DNA of 64,000 nt from Entomortierella parvispora (taxonomy: Eukaryota > Mortierellomycota > Mortierellomycetes > Mortierellales > Mortierellaceae): positions 1,612,001 through 1,676,000 of the forward strand of contig OY752149.1 in the NCBI GenBank assembly GCA_963573315.1. Direction: 5' to 3'. This document shows, piece after piece, positions 9,749 through 22,087 of this stretch. Both the position numbers and the translations under genes were made by a program. The notes beneath the pieces are model-generated. The model saw only the letters and a list, made by a program, of their open reading frames with translations. It did no database searches and was not told the origin of the DNA. Position 1 is the first letter of the stretch. Each line of letters begins with the position of its first letter.

Positions 9749-12700
9749 ATGAATTCGAATCTGGGGTCCTTCTCCCCTGCTCGACCCTCCACATCCACAT
9801 CCTCCGAGCGCCATTCCCTCCAAGAATTCCAAACCAAGGACAGTAGACCCCTCATGGACACCAACAACAAGGACAACGCTCCCCCTTTTCCCTCCTCCTC
9901 CAGGCTCACCGCCCAGGCCGCCTTTGACGTGGTTTCCGAACCATCGGCTTCAAAGCAGCTTGTTGCTCTGGGTATCAAGAATGTCAAAGTTCGCAGTCGG
10001 GATCTCCCCCAGACCATGTATGTCCCTGTCAAAGCACACATGCTCTCTCTATCTCTCCCTGTCTTGCTGTATGCTATCTATCGCAATCATTGTAATTACT
10101 CAACTCACCGACCATCTACGCCCTGTTTAAACGAACCTCTGTAGTAATGCCCTGTTCCAGGTACGCACTCCCGACCAATTGCAGGCCACAAATGATGATA
10201 CCTTTCCTCAATGTAACCACTGACAAAAGGTTTTGCTCCACCTTTCTTCTGCTGTGTAGCCTGTTTGGATGATGCTCATCCTTGTCTTCCTTCACCTGTC
10301 TGCAAAGTCGGCCCCTAACCGTACGTTCGACCCCTGCATCTAAACCCGTCAAACATCCTGAAAGAAAATTCTAATTTGCGCCACTAATTATCCTGTTTTA
10401 GACATGGGCGTCAATGCTCTGCCTTTCTTGTCCGACGACACCTGCAAATCAACAACGGATTGCACATACTTTGGATACACTGGCATTCCAGCAACTGATC
10501 CTATTATTGCAGAGCTCACCAGCTTCTTCACGGTCTCAGAGCCCCAGCCCGTCGTCCCAAAGCTCTACGCTAATGAGGCCGACATGAACGCCGCCTACCA
10601 AGCGTCTCCAGTCAATTTTGTGGTTGGCGTTGTCTTCTTGGGTCCATCTACAAACCTTAGTCAACCCTCCACAGCTACAGGAGCTCCATCGGACCTGTAT
10701 CAGTACACCATCCTCGCCAACCACACCGCCTCTGTCTACAACGATTACCTCGACACTCGATTTGCAACCGCTCAGGTATCCTTTCGGGACGTTGTTAGCT
10801 GTCAAGGATTTGAACACAACGCTGACTCCTTCATCCCTTTATTCACTGAATATAGGCTTACATTGAACGCGCTGCCATTAACTTGCGCCGTAAAGCCAAC
10901 AACATGCCACCTCTCTCGTCACCTTTGCCTTTGAAGGTGTCCCCAGCTGTGACGCCCTCCGGTGCTGGCAGGACATTTATTTCCTACGCCAACTTTGTGG
11001 GTCTAGGATCGTCCATCAATTCAAGTCTGAACGCGTACTACGTCATCTTTTGCTTCCAGGCTGTATGGCTGGGTGTCCTCAGCATCCTTGTCGTGGAAAA
11101 AAAGAAAAAGATTCGTATGGCTATGACCATGATGGGCATGACGCAGAATCCATATCTTGTCTCTGTCTGGTTGACGCAAAAGTAAGGCTTGAATCTGGGG
11201 TCACTCTTCTGTCGTTCAAAACCGCTTCTCATCGCCGACACTAAAACTAACATTTTTAATCCTCTTACGACTACGCAAGCATTCAAAACCTGGTGACTTC
11301 CGCGCTCATGGTCTTCATCCTCTTTGTTGGAAAGATCTTCACGCACACAAACGCGTTTATTGTGTATCTGCTCTTGATTCTGTTCTCGTTCAACGCTACT
11401 GCATTCGGATCTATCGCCGCCGTTGCTGTTCCGGATCCCAAGAAGACAAACCAAGCCTCGTTCCTGATCCTCATCATGACCGTTGGAAGCTATGGTATTT
11501 GTTCCGCTTTGGTCTTTGGTAGCGACAAGGTCTTGAGCCCAACGACAGAGACGCTTCTGTTCTTGCTTCCCCCGGTTGCTTTGGGACGAGCCATCAACTA
11601 TATCACTGGCCTCGAGGCCGCCCTTGGAGGCGTCACTTTTGATAATATCTCGACAGGACCTTGCGGCAAAGCGCTCTGGATGATGGCCTTGGATTGCATC
11701 ATCTTCTACTTTTTGGCCTGGTATCTGGATGCAGTTTTCCCCGGAGAACTCGGAAACCCTTTGCCACTCGATTTTTTCTTCCGGCCCAGTTACTGGGGAC
11801 TTGGACAATACCAAGGTGGAGAGTCGGCTGGAGTTACTGTCAAACCGGCGGGTCCCTCTCACTCTGCCGCGGATAACTTCAGTCCATCCGGTGACAAGGA
11901 ACACGCCGATATGTTTGAAGTAACGGATATCTCTCGCATCGCGCCTGCAGATCTCAGTATTATTCGAGTCAAAAACTTGCGAAAGTCGTTTGACACCGCT
12001 ATTGGTTGGGCTTACATGCTTCCTCTCTGCGGATTATTTTTCCGCACGTTTTATCCACCCAAGGTCTCGCGTACTAAAGGTCCCTTCAAGGGCTCGCAGA
12101 AGCAGGAGGTCGTCGAAGGATTGGATCTGGAGGTCCACCGTAATGAGATTTTGGGATTCTTGGGTCACAATGGTGCTGGAAAGACCACGTCGCTCTCGAT
12201 TATCATGGGCATGTTGAAGCCCAGCTCAGGATCCGTCGTCGTTAACGGTCATATTCTACCTGGAAGTGATGGTGTCGGTCAACGGGACATGGATCTCCGA
12301 ACTTTGGGCGAGGTCCAAAAGCTGATGGGTGTTTGCCCTCAACACGACGTTCTCTTTGATACGCTCACTGCTTGGGAGACTGTTCAGCTCTACGCGACGA
12401 TCAAGGGTGTCAGAGTTTTGGGCCACAGGGGTCAGAGCACGAATGAAACACCAGCAAACGAACAGGCACTTTTGGAAGAATACCTGGACCATCTTTTGGA
12501 TGATGTTTATCTCAAGGAGAAGAAGCACGAGCGCGTTCAGACATATTCCGGAGGCATGAAGCGCAAACTTAGTGTGGCTCTTGCCTTCCTCGGTGATCCC
12601 AAGGTTGTACTGTTGGATGAGCCCACTACAGGAATGGATGTCTTTACTCGAAAGCAGGTTTGGCAATTGATGCAAGACTCCAAGGTTGGTCGCGCCATTC

Positions 12701-13302
12701 TCTTGACGACCCACTCGATGGAAGAGGCGGACGCTCTCGGGGACCGGATCGCTATCCTTTCTCATGGTAAACTCCAGACGCTTGGCAGCTCCTTATTCTT
12801 GAAGAACCGGTTCGGACTTGGCTACAGACTCAGTCTGGAGAAGCGTCGCGTGATGTTGGCTGATCACAAACCGCAGCAGCAGCGCCGCCACCAGGAGCAA
12901 CTTGAAGTTCAATCAACAAGCCTGTTGGGAAGCCATGATGATGAATCGGATCAGGTTGTTTTGTTTGATGAGGAGAGGGCTACTGCGATTGTGCATCAAC
13001 ACTTTTCGGACGCGTCAATTGACGTCAACACGGCGACCGATATTACATATGTGCTCCCAACGACGGGAACGGTGGAACAACGAGGAGGTAGAACGGCTCA
13101 AGAGTACATTCGCGACAAGAAGGCTGCCCTCCCGGCACTGTTTGCGCAGCTCGACAGTGAGATTGCTGCCAACCGTCTTGGCGTCAAGAGCGTGGGTCTG
13201 TCCCTGACGACCTTGGAGGAGGTGTTTGTCAGTCTCCAGGAGCAGGAAGAAGCCGAGAAGCTGGCCAAGGAGGAGGCTGAGGCAGCAATGAACCAAAAAT
13301 AA
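9749..13302 (+). CDS. ABC transporter, ABCA-type half transporter
   Basis: Membrane domain followed by one nucleotide-binding domain. Exons 9749-10017, 10145-10160, 10260-10320, 10402-10775, 10856-11181 and 11280-13302 give about 1022 aa in frame. The order is: Ser-rich cytosolic head; TM1 (PVWMMLILVFLHL); exoplasmic domain to about residue 300; a cluster of membrane helices (YVIFCFQAVWLGVLSILVVE onward); then the ATPase with Walker A GHNGAGKTT, signature YSGGMKRKLS, Walker B VVLLDEPTTGMD and switch His in LLTTHSMEEAD. The charged C-terminus (QEEAEKLAKEEAEAAMNQK) is probably coiled. The region between the 16-nt exon and TM1 is shorter than in relatives, so a micro-exon may be missing. Known for the family: lipid transport or regulation. 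Substrate unknown. Confidence 0.9.
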
Positions 13303-14354
13303 AAGCGAGGATAGAGATGAGGGAGAACGGATGAGGAGGAAAACAAAGACTTTGGGCGTCCGGCGCGTTCTTTTTCCTTTTTCCAGCCCTCTCTTTTTCG
13401 TAGACAGTGTAGCTCGTCCCGCCTCTGGGACGCCAGCTGCACCCACATATATCTATATAACCATATATCCCACATCCGAAGCCGTGTCAATTCAATATTA
13501 AAAAAAAAAAAAAAAAAAAAGTGTTCATAAAGACAAAAAGAAAGACGGTGAGCGTGGGGCAATTGAAACCTCCCGGAGCAGCCAGGATCCGAGTCGAGTC
13601 GCCGAGCGGGAGATGAAAGTAGCAGCAACAAGAGAGAAAGAGAAAGAGAAAAATCCGAATCCGAGAATGAAGATGAGCGAAATAATTCATGTCAGCAAAC
13701 CTGTTCGTGCAGAAAGAAAGAAAGAGCGGATCAAGAAGAGAGACTGGCTGTCCCATCAGCCCACAGGTCCCCCCGAAAAAAAGAACAAAAGAATAAAAGA
13801 AATAAGAATTGGTGGCAACCAAAGGAAATGATCCAGGAAGGGGAATGCACGCTGGGCAAAAAAAGGTGATCTTGGGCGCAGCCAATCAGGGAGCAGGGAT
13901 GTGGAATCAAAACAGACCGTTTGATCTCTCGCTCTGCTGGCGGTGTCCCTTGTTTTTTCATTCTTGATTTTTGATTTTGGGCTTTCAGAGCAAGGGCCGA
14001 TCTGCGTGTGTATTGGTGTGTGGTGCTTTTGCTATCTTCATGTCCATCCTGGCCTGTTCTTGTTCTTTTCTCTCAAGAACCCAGTTGCAAGCAAGAAGTG
14101 GTCTGATCTCGCCTGCTGCTTGTTGCCCGAGCGAACCCCCATCCTCCTCCCCTCCGGACAAACAACAAGAGACTACTGCTCCCAGTTGACCCTCTGTCCC
14201 TCTGTCCCTCTGTCCGTCCGTCGAATGTCCGAACCCACGCCTCAGGAACAGTCCGCTCGCCTTCTTTTTCTTTCCTTCCCAGTCCTTTTTTCCTTTTCTC
14301 ATCTCTTCTCTCATCTCTCTCCTCATCCCTCTCTCTCCATCCCTCATCTCCGCA
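13303..14354. other. Intergenic region upstream of ERG11
   Basis: About 1.05 kb with a 20-A run at about 13500-13520, GAAAGA-rich stretches, and a long CT-rich leader (14250-14350) directly before the ERG11 start, as in many highly expressed fungal genes. No separate gene was recognised. Confidence 0.5.
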
Positions 14355-16191
14355 ATGGCCATCATTGTCCAGTTGGTCCAGGGCATCCAGTCCGTGGCTG
14401 CCAACCTGCTCAACCCCGCCAACCTCTCCCAAATCCTCTCCACCCTTGCCATCGGTATCGCCGTCATCCTCGTCCTCACCCAGATCCACCAACGGATCAA
14501 CGTCGACAAGAATGCTCCCCCAGAGGTCCCTTACTGGATCCCTTATCTCGGATCCGCCATCGAGTTCAGTGTCAACCCCCTCAAGTTCTACGCCGACAAC
14601 CGCAAGAAGTACGGCGACATCTTCACGTATACCATGGTCGGCCGCAAGTTCACCGTCTGTCTCGGTGTCGAGGGCAACAACTTTGTCTTCAACGCAAAGA
14701 CCGCCGATGTCTCTGCAGAGGAATCCTACACTCCCTTGACCACCCCGGTCTTTGGCAAGGGTGTCGTCTATGATTGCCCCAACCACATGTTGATGGAGCA
14801 AAAGAAGTTTGTCAAGTGGGGCATGTCCAACGATGCCTTCCGTGCCTACGTTCCCGAGATTGAGGAGGAGACCCGTACCTATTTTGAGCGCTGGAACAAC
14901 AAGGTCGGCGGCAAAGCCGATCTCTTCACTGCCATGGCCGAGTTGATCATCAACACTGCTTCCCGTACCTTGATGGGTCCCGAGATCCGTGCCTTGATGG
15001 ACGAGTCTGGTACGTTTTCTTTTTTTTTTTTTTTCCTCTTGTTCTCATGTCCTTTCTTTCTTGACGACAAGCTTGCAGACAACTTGGACCTTGTAATGGA
15101 CGTGAGCAAGACCAAGGATCCAGTCCCTTTATTGTTCTTGCAAACAACCGTTACATGTTTTTTTTTCGTTTTTTTTCTTGTGACACCTTCCCAGGCATAA
15201 TAAGAGCATGGGCCAAGCACAGCTCAGCCAACCTACATTTCTACATTTCTTTACTAACTTTTTTCGTTGGCTCTCTGTTGAAATAGTTGCCCAAGTTTAC
15301 CACGATCTCGACGATGGTTTCCAGCCCATCAACATGTTCTTCCAATGGTTGCCCCTTCCCTCCTACTTCCGCCGTGACGCTGCCCATATCAAGATGCGCA
15401 ACATTTTCATGAAGGTCATTGAGGAACGTCGTGCCAACAACATCACGGACAAGACTGATATGCTCCAGTCTTTGATGAACCAGACCTACAAGGATGGCAC
15501 CCCCTTCACCGATGTCGACGCCTGCCATTTGATGATTGCTTTGCTCATGGCCGGTCAGCACACCTCCTCGACCACTGCCACCTGGGCCCTCTTGTTCTTG
15601 GCAGAAAACCCCGAGCTGATCAAGCAGTTGCGCGCTGAACAAAAGGATGTCCTCGGATCCGACGATGCTCCCTTGACCTTTGACACCATGAAGAACATGA
15701 CTTTGCTCGACAATGTGATCCGTGAGACCCTTCGTCTCCGCCCACCAATTATCATGATTCTCCGCAAGGTGATCCGCCCCATTACCTACACTGGAACCGA
15801 CTATGTGATCCCCAAGGGCAACTACATTGCTGCCTCGCCCATCGCCACCCAGATTGATGAGCAATTCTACAAGAACGCCACTCAATTTGACGCTCACCGT
15901 TGGAACTCGATCGTGGATGAGGACTCTTCGGCGGATGGTGGCATGGTCGATTACGGTTTCGGCAAGATCGCCAGTGGAGGTGCCCGCAACCCCAACTTGC
16001 CCTTTGGCGCAGGTCGTCATCGCTGCATTGGTGAATCGTTTGCGTACGTTCAGCTCAAGACCATCATCTCGACTTTTATCCGCATGTACGATTTGTCCTT
16101 GACGGAGAAGGGTATGCCTGGCTCGGATTTCACAAAGATGTTTGTCCAGCCCCAATTACCCGTCGAGATCAACTACAAGCCCAACAAGTAG
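14355..16191 (+). CDS. ERG11: Lanosterol 14-alpha-demethylase (CYP51)
   Basis: Cytochrome P450 of ergosterol synthesis and the target of azole antifungals. Two exons (14355-15009 and 15287-16191) give 519 aa. Seen: an N-terminal membrane anchor (residues about 28-45), the proline-rich hinge PPEVPYWIPYLGS, the CYP51-specific SRS1 segment YTPLTTPVFGKGVVYDCPN (Tyr125 and Tyr139, equivalent to Candida Tyr118 and Tyr132), the I-helix AGQHTSSTT, the ExxR motif ETLRLRPP and the heme-ligand loop FGAGRHRCIGE. The single 277-bp intron falls inside DES-V-AQVYHDL. It presumably works in the ER with a P450 reductase. The ATG lies directly after a CT-rich leader. Confidence 0.97.
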
Positions 16192-16670
16192 AGAGATAGA
16201 AACGAGAGAGGAAAAAAAATAACCATTGGATCTGTTCTTCGGACCAATTTGTAGGATAGAAAGTATATATAAAAGAAGCCTCATTGCATTGCATCCCCCC
16301 TGCCTTCACAGCTTGCTGCTTATGAACCAGCTTACATTCATCGATTTGCTGGCTACAGGCAGACGTTATGTCACAAATTAGGAAGACTGATCATGGGTGC
16401 TACAATGATGTATGGATATTTATTGATTTGGATTTCTGACCTCTTTTTGATTTGGACTCGAATTTAGGCTTGGTCGCTTTTGAGCGAAACTTGAGATCGG
16501 AACTTGTGAACAATCCCAGTCTATTATGACCAGTTTCCTGTGAGTCCTGTGCCAGAGAATCCGCCCGGGCCAACCTGTTTCCTCTCTAGTCGCGTATTTC
16601 CCAAAATCATGAAAAGGAAAAAAGAAAAGAAAAGAAAAGAATGTTAGAGGGGCTGTCAGAGGCCAGATAC
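16192..16670. other. Convergent 3' intergenic region, ERG11 / USP48
   Basis: About 480 bp between two converging stop codons. AT-rich segments probably serve as 3' ends of both transcripts. Nothing else was recognised. Confidence 0.5.
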
Positions 16671-19600
16671 TCAAAGGATCTCGATTATTTTCTTCGTCTT
16701 TTCTGCTTTCTTGTTACCTTCTTCGTTTCTCTTTTTGACTTCTTCAGAGTCCTCATCAAAGGTAATCAGGTTCAGGATCGTATTGGGAGCAATTTCAAGT
16801 TCCTCAATTGTCTTTTTGTTATCATCCAGTTCAACATCTCCCAGCATGAGCTTTTGATACAAAGGGACGATAGCGGTTTTTTGCATGATCTACACAGGCA
16901 ACGGGATTAGTTTGTGTCCAACAAAAAAATTACCTTTTTTTTTCTTTACCCAACTCATCTCTGCTCTAGCTTTAGTTTTTTTTTCATTTTCTTCCATACC
17001 TTCACTTTGAGATCCATGATGGTGTCCTGTTTGCTAACCATGACATTGTGTTCCGTAAAAGGGTCCTTGGACGACCTAGACCTCCGGGATCGTCTCGATC
17101 CGGAAGTGTCTGCCTGCAAAGATGTCTTGCGCTTGAGAAGGCCATTATTCACTTTCGCATCTACAAGGTCTAAATCCTCATTAAGAGGGGATTCTGTGAT
17201 CGCGACCACCGGCTCGCCCGGCGGGTAGACGCGCACAATGATATTTGCTGACGAGAAATCGAGAATCCTGAGAGAAAGAAAAGAATAAACATTTTTTCCA
17301 AAAAAAAATCTAGAAAACATTCAGGGCAAAAAAAAATAGTCTCGAACTGGATTACCTCTTGTTTCTGCATTCTTCACAGACAGGGGTGGACGTTGGTGTG
17401 ATGGGCGACACAGCAATGTCTTCATCCTCAGGTTTTACCGGCAAGGGTTTGACGTAGACAATCTCTTTGCCACCTTCGTACCTTAAAATTCCAAAAAAAA
17501 AAAAAAAAAAAGTTGTAGAAATGGTTAACAAAGAAAGCTCATTACAGCTAGTCCTTAATTGTAGAGTCAAAGAACTTACAAATTGGAAAGGGCAGTCCAC
17601 TCTTCATCAAGAAGAACCACGAATCCATTCTTATCCTTGTAATCGACGGGCTCTTCCAGATCATATGTGAGAAGGCCATGTTCGCACAGTAACCCGTCAT
17701 TATCCAAAATTTCTGGTCTCTTGGCGACTGCAGGTTTCTTGACAAAGTCTATCCATGATTTTATAAAACCTATGGGAAAAAACACAAATAAGCGCTCAAT
17801 TAGTGGATCAGCGAGACTTTGGGGTGAATAATGAGGTTCGGCTGGAGTTGTCATTGGTGATTACCTTGAGAGACCAGGTAATATTTGATCAAAGGCAACA
17901 TGTCGCGTACACGAGGTCCACGGGCCAGAAACTCGGAAAGTTCGTTCTGGTTTCAATGGATGATCAAATGTTAGGCGTTATTCTTGCCAAGAGCACTCTT
18001 TGACATCTAGATGAAAAGCCGAAAAGTACATACTTTCTCGTAAGCCGCCCTGGCAGCAGTGTCTTTCTTGTCATTAAGCAGAGGTTGTATGTCATCGTGG
18101 CACTCTGCGCAATCTGAAAGATCGCTCCTGAGGATATCCAACTGTCCAAAGACCCTTTCAAGCACAGACAGGGCCTGCAATTGGAAACAAAGTAAAGAAA
18201 AAATCCCGTCAGAAAAAATCAAACCGGGCAGACACGACAGAGTCACAGGTTATAACGTCAATTATTACACTATCGTTAATCTGCCGCCGCTTAGACCTGT
18301 CTGCGGCAAGACATGAATGAGGGCAAACGACATCCAGGAGATACGCCTCAGATATTGGACTGGCATCTTCACTTGGAGCAGAATGATCCTTGTGGAAACG
18401 GGGTGTGACCTTTGACCACTCTGCCACCCAGGCCCTTGAAATCCAATTAGTTGCCGCATTCTTGGGGCCCTTATACCGTACTTTTCGATCGAACTCGTCC
18501 ACATCTCGCTTATGTTCAATTATGTAAAGGCGATCTGTTTTTTCATGTTATCGGTCAGTAAAATCCAGAAATCACCTATAATCCCGCGATCGCGATTCAA
18601 GCCTCTCTTCATACCTTGGACTTGGTTTTTGGTGCATTCTGTGCACAGGTCATCAGTGGTCAATATTGAGTATTGGTCAACCGCGCCCATCTTGATCAGG
18701 ATGCTGTATGCACTCTTATCATTCATAGAACAAAAGAAGAATTAGCAAAAAAGCAAAGCCTGAAGAGATGTGCATAGAATGAAAAGGAGCAAATAACTCA
18801 CCTCACTAACGCGCTTGCTTCGCACAACTGCCTTTGGACAGAGTTTTCGGTGCTTGCAAGTAATTTGAGCGGGCGGAGATGATTCTTTGGTATCGTCTAG
18901 CTCTGTCTTCATTTCCAGGATCAGAGAGAGCAGCTCTTGGGGAACGTAGTATCCTTTGTCATCGTTAACAGCCCAGATACGATACAACTCTCGCAAAACT
19001 GATCGACGTTGTTCAAACTCCTGGATTTGAGCCTCACGCCTACAACATGGGAAATAAGTGTCAAATGTCTAGGATTGCCAGGAAGCAAGCAACAAACAGA
19101 CTAAACAACCAGCCTTGATGACTTACGCAGACAAGAATGTGTCAATTTCCATTTGATAGGTATCATTATCGCTCAAAACCTCGGTCATGACCGTGACAAG
19201 TGGAGCAACAGTCGTGACATCTCTCTTGGTCACACGTCTAGTGTACGAAAGCATGTAGGCGTTGCTGGACGAAAAGACACTAATCGTAAAATAAGGAAAA
19301 ACATCAAACAAATTAGTTTTCTCCATGCGTCCTTCCCTATGAAGGAAAGTGTCCCTGACCCTCAATGTCCCTACTTTTCAATGTCTTCATCTTCTACGGG
19401 GTCAATCTTTTGTTTCTTGGCTTTAAGTTTTGATTTCTTGGGTTCGACATAATCCGCAGGATCGAACTTTGTAGAGTCAAATTCGAGGACGGACTCGTCG
19501 TTACAAACGAGCCACTTTTTGTTTCTACATTCGAGGGAGGTAAAGTGAAATAGAAAGATTGTTAAAGATGTCGAAAGAGACCTCTCCTGATTAAATGCTT

Positions 19601-21515
19601 CCCCCAGATGCGGGCTGGTGCTGCTTACTCTGGATGTAGGACATAGGCAAGGTAATGGCCAGACTCGACAGTTTCTCCGCTGTGGACGAGCACGGCCGAT
19701 AGATCGTACATCTGACTTTCGCTTGACCCTACCAGTCCCGCCACATCGATCGACTCTGGGAAAAGCACCTTGTCGAACGATTTTTCCTTTGTCCAAGTTT
19801 CGGCATCATATTTGAACCGCATCAATTGAACATTCAGAACCTAGTCCAGCAAATAACGCAATGCGCCTCCAAATATGAGGACACTTGTTTTTCAAGACGT
19901 GATTGAAGTACCTCCAGAGCATTCTCGTACACCAGACCTTACCTCGGGGATATTGTCAAACTCGATTTTTCGGGTCGCGTTCTGTAATGACTGGCATACA
20001 TTACAAAAGTACCTACGAACAGAGCAACAGCACATGTTTAGTTGGTTACAGTGTCCGAATGTGGATTAACTCTGTGTGTCCTCTCTCTCGAGTGCATTCC
20101 TGTGCCTACCTATCGTCTCCCACCAACTTTTCAGGTTTCAAAAAGTCATCCAGACAGTCTTTCAGAGTCCAGTGGTCGTCAATATTCAAGCTCAACTCGA
20201 AAAACGGACACGGCCGAATAGAAGTCGTCTTGCATTTTTTGCAGGTCGTGCTGTAGTTGTAATTGCCTTGGAACTAGAGGTATATTCCCAAAAAACCATT
20301 TCTCATCAGTATTCATATTCTCCAGTGGCGGACAAAAACATTCGAGATCAGTCCATAAAAGAAACGCTCTGTTTCGCGAGAAACTCACATGGTCCTTGAT
20401 AAAAGTACGTAAATGTTCGTCGTCCTGATGTTGAAGTTCATTGTCGATCTTGGACATGAGCAAGCTGCCAAACCTGTAGAAATAATCAAGTGATCGGAAG
20501 ACGTTAAGTTACCCTAGCTTACGAGTTCTTGGGCACCTCCTATAACACCATGTGGATGAGAAACGTACTCTTGCGCATCCTGCTCTAATTCCATATTGAG
20601 TCCAAGGCATTCCACCAGCGAGAGCGGACTGTAGCTATTCTTTTTGCCCTTATCCATGTGTGCGAACAGCGACTGTAATTGATGGAGGGCATCCTATACA
20701 CAACATTCGTCCTGTACCGTTAGTTCAAAATAATCAACAACAACAAACCCTTTGTGTATCTACGGAAATTGCCCAAACAATGCAGCACACAAATCGAATA
20801 TTTACCTTGTAGATATTCGTATCGGGCTTGGATATACATCGGTAGATACAATCCCGGAAAGCTGGGTCGTGGAACCAAACCTGCAAGGATGCATTTGCGT
20901 AACAGGTAGCCCCAAGGTTCTAACGACATGGACATACAAGCAAAATGAGTAAACCAACTTTTGTCGATACTAATTCACGAGATTTTTGTTTTCAGCCGTG
21001 CTTACTTTTAATCCAACGGACGTCCCTTCTAACCGCCTGTCAAGAAGAGGGTTATCCTTTTTACTGCCTGGCGAGCAGTACTTTTCGGCAGCATCTATTG
21101 CGCAAGAGGAAGAATATGATGATTTGTTTCAGCAAAACATTGATCTCTGTGATGGGCCAATGCTACAGCTGATGCTCGACCCCACGCTTCAGTTTGATGA
21201 CCTCCTCCTCCCCTCACCTTCTTTCTCCCACTGGTCCTGCCCGAGGTAGTTCAGGCACTGAGGGTTCCCCTCTTTAGTACAAGCTATGGAGCAGGTGGCG
21301 CTAATGGTCGGAGGTTCGCTGTATTTGTTACCACAGTAAGGGAACAGGGTATCCTTGGTCGAAATGGATTCATCCTCAGAAAGGTCGTCCTCGATAGGTT
21401 GCAGAAAGTACACACGACGGACATGGGCGGGCGTAAAGTCCTCCATCGACTTTACCTCTGTGCCAATAAACCCATACCGCCTGTCAGCGCCTCTTTTGCC
21501 GCCGCCCGGTGGCAT
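16671..21515 (-). CDS. USP48: Ubiquitin-specific protease, USP48 type, with C-terminal ubiquitin-like domain
   Basis: Cys protease (peptidase C19) that removes ubiquitin. More than ten short exons were traced. The N-terminal region (FTPAHVRRVYFLQP ... EGNPQCLNYLGQDQW) matches the USP48-specific head. Exon 2, after an AG at 21104, reads EGTSVGLK and joins NLGATCYANASLQVWF with the catalytic Cys. Further blocks: LEQDAQE, a zinc ribbon (TTCKKCK ... YFCNVCQSLQNATRKI), the His box GETVESGHYLAYV, and NKKWLVCNDESV with the third catalytic residue. DUSP-like segments follow in the middle. The C-terminal exons (LDFSSANIIVRVYP; KQDTIMDLKVK; KLMLGDVELDDNKKTIEELE) form a ubiquitin-like fold. USP48 in animals acts in the nucleus on NF-kB and histone H2A substrates; the role here is inferred. 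Exact boundaries of central exons are uncertain. Confidence 0.9.
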
Positions 21516-22087
21516 CCTCGGCTGTCTTCAGGTGTATTTTTTTCTTTCTTTCTTTCTTTTGTGGTTCAGGAGGTGGGAGAGGCGAAATAGACTGTGAGCA
21601 CGATCGTTTTTCTTTTCTTTTTTTTTTTTTTTTGTTCCTTTTTTTTGTGCCTCTGTGGAGTCGAATGAAAGAAATGAATGCAAGGGTGTAGATCCACCGG
21701 ATGGAGGTGAGTGTCGGTGGTGAGTCCTGATAGAAATGTGTCCAGGAGGTGGCGATGCTGTGTCGAGGGCGAGAGTAGGAGAGATTGGATCGGGCAAAGA
21801 AGAGCAAAAGAATGAATGCAATGCATTCGCGCTTTTCGTTTTTGAAAGATGCGCCCAAAAAAAAAAATCTGCTCGTCTTTCTTTGCTCTCGTTTCCTTTA
21901 TTTCTTTTCTTTTCAGGAATGGTGGTACACACCTTCTTATTTCGTGGTGGATGAACGGTCTCTAGTGTACACGCGACAGGATATGGTTGATTTACAGGGG
22001 ACAACGGGATGGTATAAAATACAGCACAGGTGGAATCTTCAAAAAAAAAAATAGCAGGAACCGCCGATGGAGGAATCGATGCATCGT
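21516..22087. other. Intergenic region upstream of USP48
   Basis: About 570 bp between the kinesin-5 stop and the USP48 start. It holds TTTCTTTC and T-runs (21540-21640 on the plus strand), i.e. a purine-rich leader on the USP48 strand. No gene was recognised. Confidence 0.5.

Noticed and set aside
11038-11904. 288-codon antisense frame across the ABCA gene
   Set aside because: Same reason: the sense strand encodes clear ABCA membrane helices.
13985-14801. Long minus-strand frames upstream of and across ERG11 exon 1
   Set aside because: Composition follows the CT-rich leader and antisense of CYP51; no domain recognised.
15241-16155. 304-codon antisense frame across ERG11 exon 2
   Set aside because: Complement of a strongly codon-biased gene; its sequence has no recognisable domain and mirrors the CYP51 exon.
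20986-21249. Acidic, protein-like 87-codon frame on the plus strand (QEEEYDDLFQQNIDLCDGPM)
   Set aside because: It overlaps the USP48 start region on the other strand; the minus strand there carries exon 2 (EGTSVGLK joining NLGATCYAN) with good splice sites, so the plus frame is a shadow.
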